A stretch of 64,000 bases of DNA from Sphingomonas sp. YR710 (GTDB lineage: Bacteria > Pseudomonadota > Alphaproteobacteria > Sphingomonadales > Sphingomonadaceae), in NCBI RefSeq assembly GCF_900101455.1, contig NZ_FMZJ01000010.1:1-64000 (forward strand). The letters run 5' to 3'. This document shows positions 41,618 through 50,670 of this stretch, one piece after another (positions within the stretch are counted from its first letter, which is position 1; the number at the start of each line of letters is the position of its first letter). The notes under the pieces were generated by a model. That model was not told where the DNA came from, searched no databases, and saw only the letters and a list, made by a program, of their open reading frames with translations. A program made the translations under genes and the position numbers.

Positions 41618-42055
41618 ATGATGATGACCGGCGGCTGCCAATGCGGTCGCATCCGCTACACCGCCGAGATCGCATCGTCGGAAGCCTATCTGTGCCATTG
41701 CCGGATGTGCCAGCGCGCTACCGGCGGCGTGTCGATCGCCTTCGTCAATCTGAAGAAGTCTGCGGTGAGCTGGCAGCAGGAGCCGGAATATTTTCACAGT
41801 TCGCCGATCGCGCGGCGGCCTTTCTGCTCGGCATGCGGAACCCCGCTCGGCTTCGAATATCCCGATAGTGCAAATTGCGATCTTACCGTCGGCAGTTTCG
41901 ACGAGCCCGGCTATTTCGTTCCCGCACATCATTTTGGTGTCGAAAGCCTTCACGAAGCCTGGATCGACACGAATGGCCTGCCGCGCTACCGAACAGACGA
42001 TAATGCCCCGACCGTCGAACGCTGGATGACCAAAGTTGGCAAACTCCCCGACTGA
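41618..42055 (+). CDS. GFA-family (glutathione-dependent formaldehyde-activating-like) zinc protein
   Basis: A 145-aa protein with the GFA/CENP-V zinc-binding layout. GGCQCGRIRY is at the N-terminus, CHCRMCQRATGG follows, and FCSACGTPL comes later, giving the paired Cys ligands for two zinc ions. The family includes S-(hydroxymethyl)glutathione synthase, but most members have unknown substrates. ATG 41618 (two more ATGs follow). Its 3' end overlaps the hydrolase gene by 20 nt. Confidence 0.87.
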   Translation: MMMTGGCQCGRIRYTAEIASSEAYLCHCRMCQRATGGVSIAFVNLKKSAVSWQQEPEYFHSSPIARRPFCSACGTPLGFEYPDSANCDLTVGSFDEPGYFVPAHHFGVESLHEAWIDTNGLPRYRTDDNAPTVERWMTKVGKLPD

Positions 42056-42812
42056 CCTGACAACCCATTTTTTCGAGGCCTCTCATGGTGGCCGGCTGGC
42101 CTGGCACGAAACGGGCAGCGGCCGGCCGGTAGTGCTGATCCATGGCCTGTTTTCCAACGCGCAGACCAACTGGATCAAATATGGCCATGCCGCCAAACTG
42201 GCGGCCCGTGGCCGGAGGGTGATCATGCCTGATCTGCGCGCGCACGGCCAAAGCGCGCGGTCGCACGATTCCGCGGATTATCCGGCGGATATCCTGGCCG
42301 ACGACGGGCTCGCGCTGATCGGGCATCTCGGGTTTGCGCCGGGCGATTTCGATCTGGGGGGCTATTCGCTCGGCGGACGGACGACCGCGCGAATGCTCGC
42401 GCGCGGTGTGCAGCCGGGGCGCGTGATGCTCGCGGGTATGGGGCTTGAAGGATTGCTCGATCTCGGCAGCCGTGCGTCCTTCTTTCGCAAGGTTCTGGAG
42501 GATCGCGGGAGCCATATCAAATTCTCGAGCGAATGGATGGCGGAGGCGTTCCTGAAGACGACGGGAGGGGATGCCGAGGCGCTGCTTCTGCTGATGGATT
42601 GCTTCCCTGCGATTCCGCGATCGGTGCTTGAACAATTTACCATGCCGATCCTCGTGCTGAGCGGCCGGGAGGATAAGGATAATGGCTCGGCCGCGGCGCT
42701 TGCCGACAGCCTGCCCGATGCCAGGCTGGTCGAGGTGCCTGGCAATCACATGAGCGCCGTCACCCTGCCCGATTTCGGAAATGCGGTCGCCGATTGGTTT
42801 GGATCGATATAA
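42036..42812 (+). CDS. Alpha/beta-fold hydrolase
   Basis: A 258-aa serine hydrolase. Oxyanion-hole segment VVLIHGLFSN, nucleophile elbow LGGYSLGGRTT (GxSxG), Asp in LSGREDKDNG and His in VPGNHMSAV complete the triad. No signal peptide. The start appears to be TTG 42036 inside the GFA gene, because no later codon precedes the fold's first strand (THFFEASHGGRLAWHE). Substrate unknown. Confidence 0.85.
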   Translation: MANSPTDLTTHFFEASHGGRLAWHETGSGRPVVLIHGLFSNAQTNWIKYGHAAKLAARGRRVIMPDLRAHGQSARSHDSADYPADILADDGLALIGHLGFAPGDFDLGGYSLGGRTTARMLARGVQPGRVMLAGMGLEGLLDLGSRASFFRKVLEDRGSHIKFSSEWMAEAFLKTTGGDAEALLLLMDCFPAIPRSVLEQFTMPILVLSGREDKDNGSAAALADSLPDARLVEVPGNHMSAVTLPDFGNAVADWFGSI

Positions 42813-43309
42813 TAGCTCAATATTGATACGGTTTTCGTGGCGCCGGATATAGCTGTGAATCACCGCTGAAACGTTGCAAAAACGCGGCGATTCAAAATTG
42901 CATATATTTAATCGACTATATCGCAAAACCTGTAGGGATATTATCGATTTTCGAGAATCGAACGACTTTTACCCCACGATATCTTTGGTATGGCGCCAAA
43001 TGACAAAGTTCTTCAAGTAACATTTCGGTGTGTGATCCTGAATGCGAAGCGGGCCAAAGACGGAACCGTTGCCCCAAGAGAATTCTGTTTCATAACGATA
43101 CATCTTGGTCGATGAATTTCGCGATATTTCCGACTATGTCCGATTCAGCCTGTTCCATTACGATCAAATAGAGCGACTTTGGATTCTTTGCGCGATAACT
43201 CTTGCATTTTGATCAGTCACGCGGCAGGCCGTCGCAAATCAAAAAAACTGGCTGCGTGTTGGCGTCCGGATCATCGGGCGCGCGCGTGGGTAGATCTCTT
43301 TGGGGCCGG
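42813..43309. other. Long AT-rich intergenic region
   Basis: About 500 bp with clearly lower GC than its surroundings (for example near 42890-42960 and 43010-43200). No gene, tRNA or strong terminator is evident. A small inverted repeat cgattttcgagaatcg lies at about 42945-42960. It presumably carries the promoter of the diguanylate cyclase gene. Confidence 0.5.
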
Positions 43310-44518
43310 ATGAACGCAGCTTTGGTTTACATCGTTGCCATGCAGTTCATCGCGCTGATGCTGGCTGCTATTCTGGCGATCGTTTGGCGGACCTATGAAA
43401 GGCCCCGCCACGCTTTGACGTGGGCGATCGCATTCGTCATTGCGGCCGTCGACCGGCTTCTCAATACAACATTGCGTATCTGGCAGCTTGATGACGCGCT
43501 TCTTTATGACATTGTTGCAGCGGTAGGCTGCCTGTTCAGTGCCTTGATTGCCGTTGGATTTGTCCAGCGGGCGAAACCTGGCGCGAGCAGCGGGCGCTTG
43601 GTTGCCAGGGCGGTGCTGGCTGTCGGCCTGGTCGCCTTCGTGACGTCGCTGTTTCCATATGGGCAAATCCATGATGGGATTTGGCTTTTGTTCGGAGGAA
43701 CCATGCTTGCGATCAGCGCAGCGCAGGTCATCGGGCCAGTCCCTTCTTCCACGCTTCCGGAGCGTGCGACAGCCCGCATGCTGGCGTTGTTCGCTGTCGC
43801 CGACTTCGCGATGGCAGCGGTCGCATTCGGTGCGGCGCGGAACGGCGGGGCGGCAAGCGCCGAGCTTTACCGAACAGTGCTGGTCCTGCTCTATCCGCCG
43901 ATATTTATCGGCGTAGGCCTGTTCGCGGTATTGCTGGTCGCGGCCGATCTTGCGGAGCGCATGCGGGCTTTGGCCGTGTCGGACCTGCTGACCGGCATTC
44001 CGAACCGCCGCGGCTTCGAAGAGGCTGCCGAACGGGCGATTCGCAACGCGCAGCGACAGAGACAGCCGTTGACGCTGGTCGTTAGCGACATCGATCGGTT
44101 CAAGGCGATCAACGATCGCTACGGGCATGTCGCGGGCGATCGCGCGATCCAGCATTTTGCACGCCGCCTGGAAAGGATCGTTCGCCGTGGGGATCTTATC
44201 GGCCGGATTGGCGGGGAAGAGTTCGCGCTGGTGCTGGTCAATACCGATTCGCTTGATGCGATGGAGGTCGTCGAACGTATCCGGAGCGATGTCGCGGCGG
44301 TAGCTGTCGAGGGGCCGGATCCGATTGTCATGACGGCAAGCTTTGGGGTCACCAACCTGCGGCCTGACGATGTGACGCTGGCCAATCTGTTCGCGCGGGC
44401 CGATCGTGCCTTATATCGCTCAAAAATTGAGGGTCGCGATCGCGTGACCTGCGCGGAGAAAATGGAGCTCGCAACGTCTCCTCACGGCAAGACGTGGGTC
44501 ACCAGCGATCGGGGCTGA
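43310..44518 (+). CDS. Diguanylate cyclase with N-terminal membrane sensor
   Basis: A 402-aa protein. The N-terminal half has about six or seven helices (VAMQFIALMLAAILAIVW, ALTWAIAFVIAAV, and so on), followed by a GGDEF domain with active motif GRIGGEEFALVLV. An RxxD inhibitory site (RRGD) lies five residues upstream, so product feedback inhibition is expected. DLLTGIPNRRGFEE and DIDRFKAINDRYGHVAGD are the other family signatures. It makes c-di-GMP. ATG 43310 is preferred over an upstream in-frame ATG whose extension is polar and unconserved-looking. Confidence 0.92.
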   Translation: MNAALVYIVAMQFIALMLAAILAIVWRTYERPRHALTWAIAFVIAAVDRLLNTTLRIWQLDDALLYDIVAAVGCLFSALIAVGFVQRAKPGASSGRLVARAVLAVGLVAFVTSLFPYGQIHDGIWLLFGGTMLAISAAQVIGPVPSSTLPERATARMLALFAVADFAMAAVAFGAARNGGAASAELYRTVLVLLYPPIFIGVGLFAVLLVAADLAERMRALAVSDLLTGIPNRRGFEEAAERAIRNAQRQRQPLTLVVSDIDRFKAINDRYGHVAGDRAIQHFARRLERIVRRGDLIGRIGGEEFALVLVNTDSLDAMEVVERIRSDVAAVAVEGPDPIVMTASFGVTNLRPDDVTLANLFARADRALYRSKIEGRDRVTCAEKMELATSPHGKTWVTSDRG

Positions 44519-44551
44519 TAGCAATCGTTCCGGGCGCCCCGGTCGATCGGC

Positions 44552-46000
44552 TCAGCGGAACGGCGGTTCATTGAACGCCCGCAACTTGCGGCTGTGAAGC
44601 CGGGCGCCTTCACCGCGCAGCAGATCGACGGCAGCGATGCCGATCTGCAGATGCTCGGCAATCGCTCGCTCGTAAAAGCGGTTCGCCTGGCCCGGCAGCT
44701 TGATTTCGCCATGGATCGGCTTGTCGGAAACGCACAGCAAAGTCCCGTACGGCACCCGGAAACGATAGCCTTGCGCGGCGAGGGTTGCCGATTCCATATC
44801 GATCGCCACCGCGCGGCTCTGGCTGAAGCGTAGCGCCGACGCGGTATAACGCAGTTCCCAGTTGCGATCGTCCGACGTCACCACTGTGCCGGTGCGCATC
44901 CGAAGTTTCAGTTGCTCGCGGCTTTCGCCCGATACGATTTCCGCGGCGTGAGTCAGCGCCTGCTGCACTTCGGCAATCGCCGGGATCGGAATTTCGGGGG
45001 GGAGCACCGCGTCGAGTACATGATCGTCACGCAGATAAGCGTGCGCCAGAACATAGTCGCCGATGCGCTGGCTTGGGCGCAGGCCACCGCAATGGCCGAT
45101 CATCAGCCATGCAGCCGGCCGCATCACCGCGAGATGATCGGTGATCGTCTTGGCGTTGGACGGGCCGACGCCGATGTTGACCAGGGTGATGCCCGAATGA
45201 TCGGGCGCGACCAGATGATAGGCTGGCATTTGATGCTTGCGCCAGGCGCTGTCGGCGATCGCGCGGGCCGGATCGGGATCGCCGGGATAGACTTCCAGCC
45301 CGCCGGCGCCGCTGAGCATCGTGTAGCGATTGTCGCCGTTCAACTGCTCGACCGCCCAGTTGACGAACTCGTCGACATAGCGGTGATAGTTGGTGAACAG
45401 GATATAATTCTGGGTGTGGCCGGCCGGCGTGCCTGTATAATGCCGCAGCCTTGCCAGGCTGAAATCCACCCGCTGGGCGTCGAACAGGGCGAGAGGGCGC
45501 GGCTCGTCGGCATTTTGCAGCCAGAGACCATCGGCGAGTTCATCGCCGATCTTGGCGAGATCGGTCGAGGGGAAGATGCGCGACAGTTCGGCGGGGGCGG
45601 CCCCGGTCAGATCGAGATCCTCGCCGGCGTCGAGGACGAAATTATAGGGAATTTCCTGATTGCTTGGTCCGACGTCGACGCTGACCCCGAAATCGTCGAC
45701 CAGCATGTCGATCTGCTGCGCCAGATAGTTGCCGAACAGCGCCGGCTGCGTCACGCTGATCGCGTAATTTCCGGGCGATGACAGTCGGCCATAAGCCCGG
45801 CCGAGCGGCCCTGGATCATTGAGCCCATCATAAGACAGGCGGATTTCGGGATAGGTGAACGCTCCATCGCTGCGCAGCCCGGCATCGGGGCGCTCGCCGC
45901 TCTGGATGTAGCGCGTAAGAGCGGCGCGCAGACGCGAAACCGACTGCCGATAGAGAATGTCGAGCTGCTCGACGATCTGAACGCTATAGGTTGATGCCAT
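44552..46000 (-). CDS. amn: AMP nucleosidase
   Basis: A 482-aa enzyme hydrolysing AMP to adenine and ribose 5-phosphate. The N-terminal AMP-nucleosidase-specific domain contains YPEIRLSYDGLNDPGPLGRAYGRL. The C-terminal nucleoside-phosphorylase fold has NIGVGPSNAKTITDHLAVMRPAAWLMIGHCGGLR and AIDMESATLAAQGYRFRVPYG, the active-site DMES motif. Length matches bacterial Amn (about 480 aa). Convergent with the diguanylate cyclase gene, 33 bp apart. Confidence 0.94.
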   Translation of the reverse strand: MASTYSVQIVEQLDILYRQSVSRLRAALTRYIQSGERPDAGLRSDGAFTYPEIRLSYDGLNDPGPLGRAYGRLSSPGNYAISVTQPALFGNYLAQQIDMLVDDFGVSVDVGPSNQEIPYNFVLDAGEDLDLTGAAPAELSRIFPSTDLAKIGDELADGLWLQNADEPRPLALFDAQRVDFSLARLRHYTGTPAGHTQNYILFTNYHRYVDEFVNWAVEQLNGDNRYTMLSGAGGLEVYPGDPDPARAIADSAWRKHQMPAYHLVAPDHSGITLVNIGVGPSNAKTITDHLAVMRPAAWLMIGHCGGLRPSQRIGDYVLAHAYLRDDHVLDAVLPPEIPIPAIAEVQQALTHAAEIVSGESREQLKLRMRTGTVVTSDDRNWELRYTASALRFSQSRAVAIDMESATLAAQGYRFRVPYGTLLCVSDKPIHGEIKLPGQANRFYERAIAEHLQIGIAAVDLLRGEGARLHSRKLRAFNEPPFR

Positions 46001-46104
46001 CCAAGCTCCTTCGAAGCGCGTGAATCGGCCGCATTTTGTGGCTTTGGGCGGTGATCGGCAAGGGCGTTCGATATTTTAAGTTTTTATCACCGTTACCAGC
46101 CTGT

Positions 46105-46156
46105 TCCCCCACCCGGCCAGCCAACGGCAGTATCATACAGGTGGCCGGGTGGGGGA
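46105..46156 (-). terminator. Strong inverted repeat downstream of the peroxiredoxin gene
   Basis: tcccccacccggcca (46105-46119) and tggccgggtggggga (46142-46156) are perfect 15-bp arms around a 22-nt loop. It lies just after the peroxiredoxin stop on the minus strand. No U-run follows on that strand, so it may be a factor-dependent terminator or 3' mRNA stabiliser. Confidence 0.5.
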
Positions 46157-46189
46157 GCGGGCGGGTACGGCCCCGACGTCAGTCGGACA

Positions 46190-46678
46190 TTAGAGTTGAC
46201 CCAGCAGATAGTCAGCCGTGCTCACCCGATATTCGCCGGGTGCCTCAACGTTGAGCTGCTCGATAATCCCGTCGCGCACGAGCATCGAAAAACGCTTGCC
46301 GCGACGGCCCATCCCGAAGCCTGAGCCGTCCATTTCCAGCCCCATCGCCCTTGCGAATTCGCCATTTCCGTCGGCGAGCATCGTCACCTTGCCCGCGGCA
46401 CCTGCGGATTTGCCCCATGCATCCATCACGAACACATCATTTACCGCCGTGCAGACAATCTCATCCACGCCCTTGGCGCGCAGCGCGTCGGCCTGCTCGA
46501 CAAAGCCCGGCAGATGTTTGGCGGAACAGGTCGGCGTGAAGGCGCCGGGAACCGAAAACAGGGCGATCGTGCGGCCTGCGAACAGATCGGTGGTGCTGAT
46601 CTTTTCGGGGCCGTCGTCGGTGGGCTTGACGAAGGTGCTGTCGGGAACGCGCGCGCCGGTGGTGATCGTCATGGTCAT
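46190..46678 (-). CDS. Peroxiredoxin (Prx5/AhpE-like, glutaredoxin-type)
   Basis: A 162-aa thiol peroxidase. The peroxidatic Cys51 is in VPGAFTPTCSAKHLPGF, the Prx5 signature, and a further Cys lies in DEIVCTAVNDVFVMDAW. FGMGRRGKRFSMLVRDGIIE near the end fits the family. It reduces peroxides using thioredoxin or glutathione/glutaredoxin. Monocistronic with a large inverted repeat downstream. Confidence 0.93.
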   Translation of the reverse strand: MTMTITTGARVPDSTFVKPTDDGPEKISTTDLFAGRTIALFSVPGAFTPTCSAKHLPGFVEQADALRAKGVDEIVCTAVNDVFVMDAWGKSAGAAGKVTMLADGNGEFARAMGLEMDGSGFGMGRRGKRFSMLVRDGIIEQLNVEAPGEYRVSTADYLLGQL

Positions 46679-46717
46679 ATCCTTGCCGGTTTGATGAAAG
46701 GGTATCGAACGAATATT

Positions 46718-47668
46718 TCAAACGCGATCGCGAAAGCGGATCAAGGGGCCCGCCAATCGCGGTGCAATCCGCATCATCCATATAGCCAGTCGCCAGCGCA
46801 GGCTGTGCTTGCGGATATCGGCATTGTGCAGCAACGCGATTCCGTCATCGACCGCGCCATCGCGGATCTTGCGGATGCCGCGTTCGATTTCGAGCAGCCG
46901 GGCGGAATGCAGTGTCATTTCGTTGGCAGCGGCCTGTTCGGGTCGGCCCGCGAGCCTTTGCGCCGCGCGCTCGAACACCGTCATCGCCGATTGATGCATC
47001 ACCAGATTGTTGCTCGACATCTGTCCCGGCCGGCGGCGGTAGCGCGCCAGCGGCTCTGCGACATAGGCCAGTTCCCAGCCCGCCTCGAGCAGGCGCAGCC
47101 AGGCATCCAGATCCTCCACCGATTTCAGCGTGGGATCGAAGCCGCCGATCGCGAGAATCGCCTCCCTGCGGATCGTCGTGCAGATGAAGACATTGAACTC
47201 GCGCCGTAACACCCGTTCCAGGGTGGCAGGCTGCTGCTGCGCACAATAAGCCGAAAAGCGCTCGCCGACGCGATCATGGCCGAAATAGGTGGCATCGCAG
47301 GATGCAAAGCCGATCTTCGGCGACGCTTCGATCGCGGCGATCATTTTCGAGATATAGCCGGGCTGATAGGCATCGTCGCCATCGAGCAGCGAGATCAAAG
47401 GTGCACGCGCCTGCGCGATCGCCCGATTGCGCGCGGTCGGCAAACCGCCATTGTCGGTCTGCATGAAGCGTATCCGGGGTTCGCCCGAATAAGGCGCGAC
47501 AGCATCGGCGATGCGCGCATCGCCATCGTCGATGACGATGGCTTCCCAATCGTGCCGATCCTGCGCGAGCAGCGAATCGAGTGCGTCCGCGAGCATGCTG
47601 CCCACCCCATAAGCCGGGATGATCACCGATATGGCCGGCGTCTTTTCTACTGTCGATTGCGTCCCCAT
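46718..47668 (-). CDS. Glycosyltransferase family 2
   Basis: A 316-aa GT-A enzyme: ISVIIPAYGVGSMLADALDSLLAQ, VIDDGDARIADAV, NGGLPTARNRAIAQARAPLISLLDGDDAY (DxD-type DGDD), then FICTTIRREAILAIGGFDPTLKSVEDLDAWLRL (ED acceptor motif). It stands alone between a peroxiredoxin gene and yqgE, far from the glycan clusters at 2-11 kb. Acceptor unknown. Confidence 0.88.
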   Translation of the reverse strand: MGTQSTVEKTPAISVIIPAYGVGSMLADALDSLLAQDRHDWEAIVIDDGDARIADAVAPYSGEPRIRFMQTDNGGLPTARNRAIAQARAPLISLLDGDDAYQPGYISKMIAAIEASPKIGFASCDATYFGHDRVGERFSAYCAQQQPATLERVLRREFNVFICTTIRREAILAIGGFDPTLKSVEDLDAWLRLLEAGWELAYVAEPLARYRRRPGQMSSNNLVMHQSAMTVFERAAQRLAGRPEQAAANEMTLHSARLLEIERGIRKIRDGAVDDGIALLHNADIRKHSLRWRLAIWMMRIAPRLAGPLIRFRDRV

Positions 47669-47684
47669 CGCGGACGACTATAAT
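47657..47684 (+). promoter_or_regulatory. Candidate promoter for a leaderless yqgE transcript
   Basis: TATAAT at 47679-47684 with TTGCGT at 47657-47662 (16-nt spacer). The -10 box ends 8 nt before the yqgE ATG, so transcription would begin at or next to the start codon. Confidence 0.45.
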
Positions 47685-47692
47685 TCGCTGCC

Positions 47693-48253
47693 ATGGAAGC
47701 GCCAGCCTCTCTCAGCGGACAATATCTGCTTGCGATGCCGGGCATCGGCGATCCGCGCTTCGAAAAGGCGGTTATTGCCATGTGCGCGCATGATGCCAAT
47801 GGCGCGCTCGGTGTCGGCGTGAGCCGCATCATGCCGAAAATCACGCTGCACGGTCTGCTTGATCAGGTCGGCATCGATCCCGGTGCTGCGCCGGATTGTG
47901 CGATTCATGTCGGCGGTCCGGTTGAACCGCAGCGCGGTTTTGTCCTGCATACGCCCGATTGGGCTGGAGGCGACACGCTCAAGGTGGACACACGCTGGGG
48001 CCTCACCAGCACGCTCGATGTCCTGCGAGACATTGCCGCGGGCAAGGGGCCGCGCCGTTGGCTGGTTGCGCTCGGTTATGCCGGCTGGGGGGAAGGCCAG
48101 CTCGATGGAGAGATGCGGCGCCACGGTTGGCTGGCCGCGGCCGGGGACGATGCGCTGATGTTCGAGCATCCTGCGCCGCAGCGCTGGGATCTGGCCTTTC
48201 GATCGGCCGGCATCGATCCACGCCTGCTTTCGCACGCCAGCGGCCGTGCGTAG
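47693..48253 (+). CDS. YqgE/AlgH family protein (UPF0301)
   Basis: A 186-aa protein with the family start LSGQYLLAMPGIGDPRFEKAVIAMCAHDANGALGVGVSR, then HVGGPVEPQRGFVLH and GYAGWGEGQLDGEM. The family is widespread; a regulatory role was proposed from AlgH in Pseudomonas but the biochemical function is not settled. Divergent from the GT2 gene with only 24 bp between start codons. Confidence 0.92.
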   Translation: MEAPASLSGQYLLAMPGIGDPRFEKAVIAMCAHDANGALGVGVSRIMPKITLHGLLDQVGIDPGAAPDCAIHVGGPVEPQRGFVLHTPDWAGGDTLKVDTRWGLTSTLDVLRDIAAGKGPRRWLVALGYAGWGEGQLDGEMRRHGWLAAAGDDALMFEHPAPQRWDLAFRSAGIDPRLLSHASGRA

Positions 48254-48403
48254 CCTTGTGCACGCCCTGGATGTGCACTGAGATACATTTCAATGTAAAA
48301 TCAATATATTATAGAACATTAACCATGAACGTTGCGACATTTTAAACCCCCGAATCGCATGGTTGCCGTGTCTGCCGGTGGGACGGCCTGAACGGGGGCG
48401 AAT

Positions 48404-48898
48404 ATGGGAAATAAGGGGGTTGCGGCGATCTGTGCCGCATTGCTGGTGGCGACGCCGGCGCAGTCGGCCTGTTGGTCGACCAACAGCAGGTCAGCTGCGC
48501 GGATTCGCGACCTGCAGACATTTCTGATGGTCGAAACGTTGCGTTGCCAGGTGATGGGCTTCGACCTGACCAGCGAATATAACGTGTTTCTGCGCGCGAA
48601 CCGTACCATGCTCGGTGCTGCCAACACCAATCTGAAGAGTTTTTTCATCACCGCGGATGGCCCGGTCTTCGGCCAGCAGAGCTATGATCGGTTCACCACC
48701 ACGCTCGCCAATGCCTATGGCGCGGGACACACCAACGCCGAAACCTGCCAGAGCGCACGGGATATCGCGCATGAGGCCGCGATGATGGATAATAATGAAG
48801 AAGGCCTTCTGATGATAGCCGAGCGCCAGGGGCTGATGCCGCGGCTACCGGGCGGCGTGTGCGGACAGGAGACAATGGCGGTGGCGGGCCCTCGCTGA
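48404..48898 (+). CDS. Secreted protein of unknown function
   Basis: A 164-aa protein with a clear signal peptide (NKGVAAICAALLVATPAQSA) cut before CWSTNSR. The mature part is alpha-helical in character, with Cys residues at CWST, LRCQ, ETCQ and GVCGQ that could form two disulphides in the periplasm. I do not recognise a family. The 150 bp upstream is AT-rich. Confidence 0.72.
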   Translation: MGNKGVAAICAALLVATPAQSACWSTNSRSAARIRDLQTFLMVETLRCQVMGFDLTSEYNVFLRANRTMLGAANTNLKSFFITADGPVFGQQSYDRFTTTLANAYGAGHTNAETCQSARDIAHEAAMMDNNEEGLLMIAERQGLMPRLPGGVCGQETMAVAGPR

Positions 48899-48945
48899 GC
48901 GGCGGTGGGCAGGCGTTTTCGAAACCTCTAACGCTTCGTTAAATG

Positions 48946-48965
48946 ATATAAAGATATCTTTATAT
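48946..48965 (+). promoter_or_regulatory. Perfect 20-bp palindrome upstream of ahcY (candidate SahR-type operator)
   Basis: ATATAAAGATATCTTTATAT is exactly self-complementary. It lies about 90-110 bp upstream of ahcY in an AT-rich patch. ArsR-family SahR regulators are known to control ahcY and methionine-cycle genes in proteobacteria in response to S-adenosylhomocysteine. Assignment to SahR is inference from target gene and symmetry. Confidence 0.7.
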
Positions 48966-49053
48966 TTGCATTTCCGTGTTGCTGTGGTTATGCGCAGGGC
49001 ATCATGCCGATCGGCCCATCGCCGATTGGTCGTCGCTGCCCGAGGAGATGCAC

Positions 49054-50463
49054 GTGGCCACTGCTGCCGTTCTGAACGAAAAAGATTATGTCGTGGCCGA
49101 TTTGTCGCTGGCTGAATATGGCCGCCGCGAAATCGAAATCGCCGAAACAGAAATGCCGGGCCTGATGGCGCTGCGCAAGGAATTCGGTGCGTCGCAGCCG
49201 CTCAAGGGCGCGCGCATCACCGGCTCGTTGCACATGACGATTCAGACCGCCGTGCTGATCGAAACATTGGTCGATCTTGGTGCCGACGTTCGCTGGGCGA
49301 CCTGCAACATCTTCTCGACCCAGGACCATGCCGCGGCTGCGATCGCCGCGCGCGGTATCCCCGTCTTCGCGATCAAGGGTGAGAGCCTCGCCGATTATTG
49401 GGATTATGTCGGTCGCATCTTCGATTGGGGCGATACCACCACAAACATGATTCTCGACGACGGCGGCGACGCGACGATGTTCGCCTTGTGGGGCGCCAAG
49501 CTCGAAGCCGGCGCCACCCTGGGTGAGCCGGAAAATGAAGAGGAAGTCGAATTCCAGCGCGCGCTGAAGGCATTCCTCAAGGAGAAGCCCGGCTACCTCA
49601 CCGAGTCGGTCCGCGCGATCAAGGGCGTGTCGGAAGAGACCACCACCGGCGTGCACCGTCTCTATGAGATCGCCAAGAAGGGCGAACTGCCGTTCCCGGC
49701 GATCAACGTCAACGATTCGGTCACCAAGTCGAAGTTCGACAACCTCTATGGCTGCAAGGAATCGCTGGTCGACGCGATTCGCCGCGCGACCGACGTGATG
49801 CTGGCCGGCAAGGTCGCCACCGTGTGCGGTTTCGGCGACGTCGGCAAGGGTTCGGCGGCATCGCTGCGCCAGGGCGGCGCCCGCGTGCTCGTCACCGAAG
49901 TCGATCCGATCTGCGCGCTGCAGGCGGCTATGGAAGGCTATGAGGTCATCACGATGGAGGAAGCGGTCACCCGCTCCGATATCTTCGTGACCGCGACCGG
50001 CAATGCCGACGTGATCACCGCCGAGCATATGAAGGCGATGAAGCCGATGGCGATCGTCTGCAACATCGGCCATTTCGACAGCGAGATCCAGATCGCGGCG
50101 CTCAGCAACTACAAGTGGATCGAGATCAAGCCGGGCACCGACATCGTCGAATTCCCGGACGGCAAGCAGATCATCGTCCTCGCCAAGGGCCGCCTGGTCA
50201 ATCTCGGCTGCGCCACCGGCCATCCGAGCTTCGTGATGTCGTCGAGCTTCACCAATCAGGTGTTGGCGCAGATCGAACTGTTCACCAAGCCGGGCCAGTA
50301 TAAGAACGAAGTGTTCGTCCTGCCGAAGCATCTCGACGAGAAGGTCGCGGCACTGCACCTCGACAAGCTCGGCGTGAAGCTCACCAAGCTGACCCCGAAG
50401 CAGGCCGCCTATATCGGCGTCACCACTGAGGGGCCGTTCAAGCCGGATCATTATCGCTACTGA
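49054..50463 (+). CDS. ahcY: Adenosylhomocysteinase (S-adenosylhomocysteine hydrolase)
   Basis: A 469-aa NAD-dependent enzyme splitting S-adenosylhomocysteine into homocysteine and adenosine, clearing the inhibitor of SAM methyltransferases. Conserved stretches: [21 protein letters not shown], the [15 protein letters not shown] active-site region, NAD-binding [21 protein letters not shown], and the C-terminal KPDHYRY. GTG 49054 is preferred because gaggag sits six bases upstream; ATG 49048 is directly abutted by that same sequence. Two terminator hairpins follow. Confidence 0.95.
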   Translation: MATAAVLNEKDYVVADLSLAEYGRREIEIAETEMPGLMALRKEFGASQPLKGARITGSLHMTIQTAVLIETLVDLGADVRWATCNIFSTQDHAAAAIAARGIPVFAIKGESLADYWDYVGRIFDWGDTTTNMILDDGGDATMFALWGAKLEAGATLGEPENEEEVEFQRALKAFLKEKPGYLTESVRAIKGVSEETTTGVHRLYEIAKKGELPFPAINVNDSVTKSKFDNLYGCKESLVDAIRRATDVMLAGKVATVCGFGDVGKGSAASLRQGGARVLVTEVDPICALQAAMEGYEVITMEEAVTRSDIFVTATGNADVITAEHMKAMKPMAIVCNIGHFDSEIQIAALSNYKWIEIKPGTDIVEFPDGKQIIVLAKGRLVNLGCATGHPSFVMSSSFTNQVLAQIELFTKPGQYKNEVFVLPKHLDEKVAALHLDKLGVKLTKLTPKQAAYIGVTTEGPFKPDHYRY

Positions 50464-50474
50464 TCGGGGGTAGC

Positions 50475-50502
50475 GGCGGCACGAAAAGGCCGCCCCTGTT
50501 TT
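50475..50502 (+). terminator. First terminator hairpin after ahcY
   Basis: ggcggc / gccgcc stem with loop acgaaaag, followed by cctgtttt. It starts 12 bp after the ahcY stop. Confidence 0.55.
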
Positions 50503-50513
50503 CCAAATAAACG

Positions 50514-50553
50514 CAGGCAGCCCGCCATCGACGGTGGGCTGCCTGTTCTATTT
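50514..50553 (+). terminator. Second terminator hairpin after ahcY
   Basis: caggcagcccgcc pairs with ggtgggctgcctg (13 bp with one G-U) around atcgac, followed by ttctattt. With the preceding hairpin it should insulate ahcY from divL. Confidence 0.8.
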
Positions 50554-50670
50554 GATCGTGCCCGGACCGTTTATGCGGAAAAGCGGTTCCCTCTTGTCCG
50601 AACCATGTTCTAAGAACCTTGGCATGCAGGGGCAGGGTGCGCACAGTTTGATGGGTCCGGAGCGGGCGCC

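Noticed and set aside
48899-49053. SAH or SAM riboswitch upstream of ahcY
   Set aside because: I could not find the conserved core or pseudoknot of SAH or SAM-II classes; the palindromic DNA site is a simpler explanation for control.
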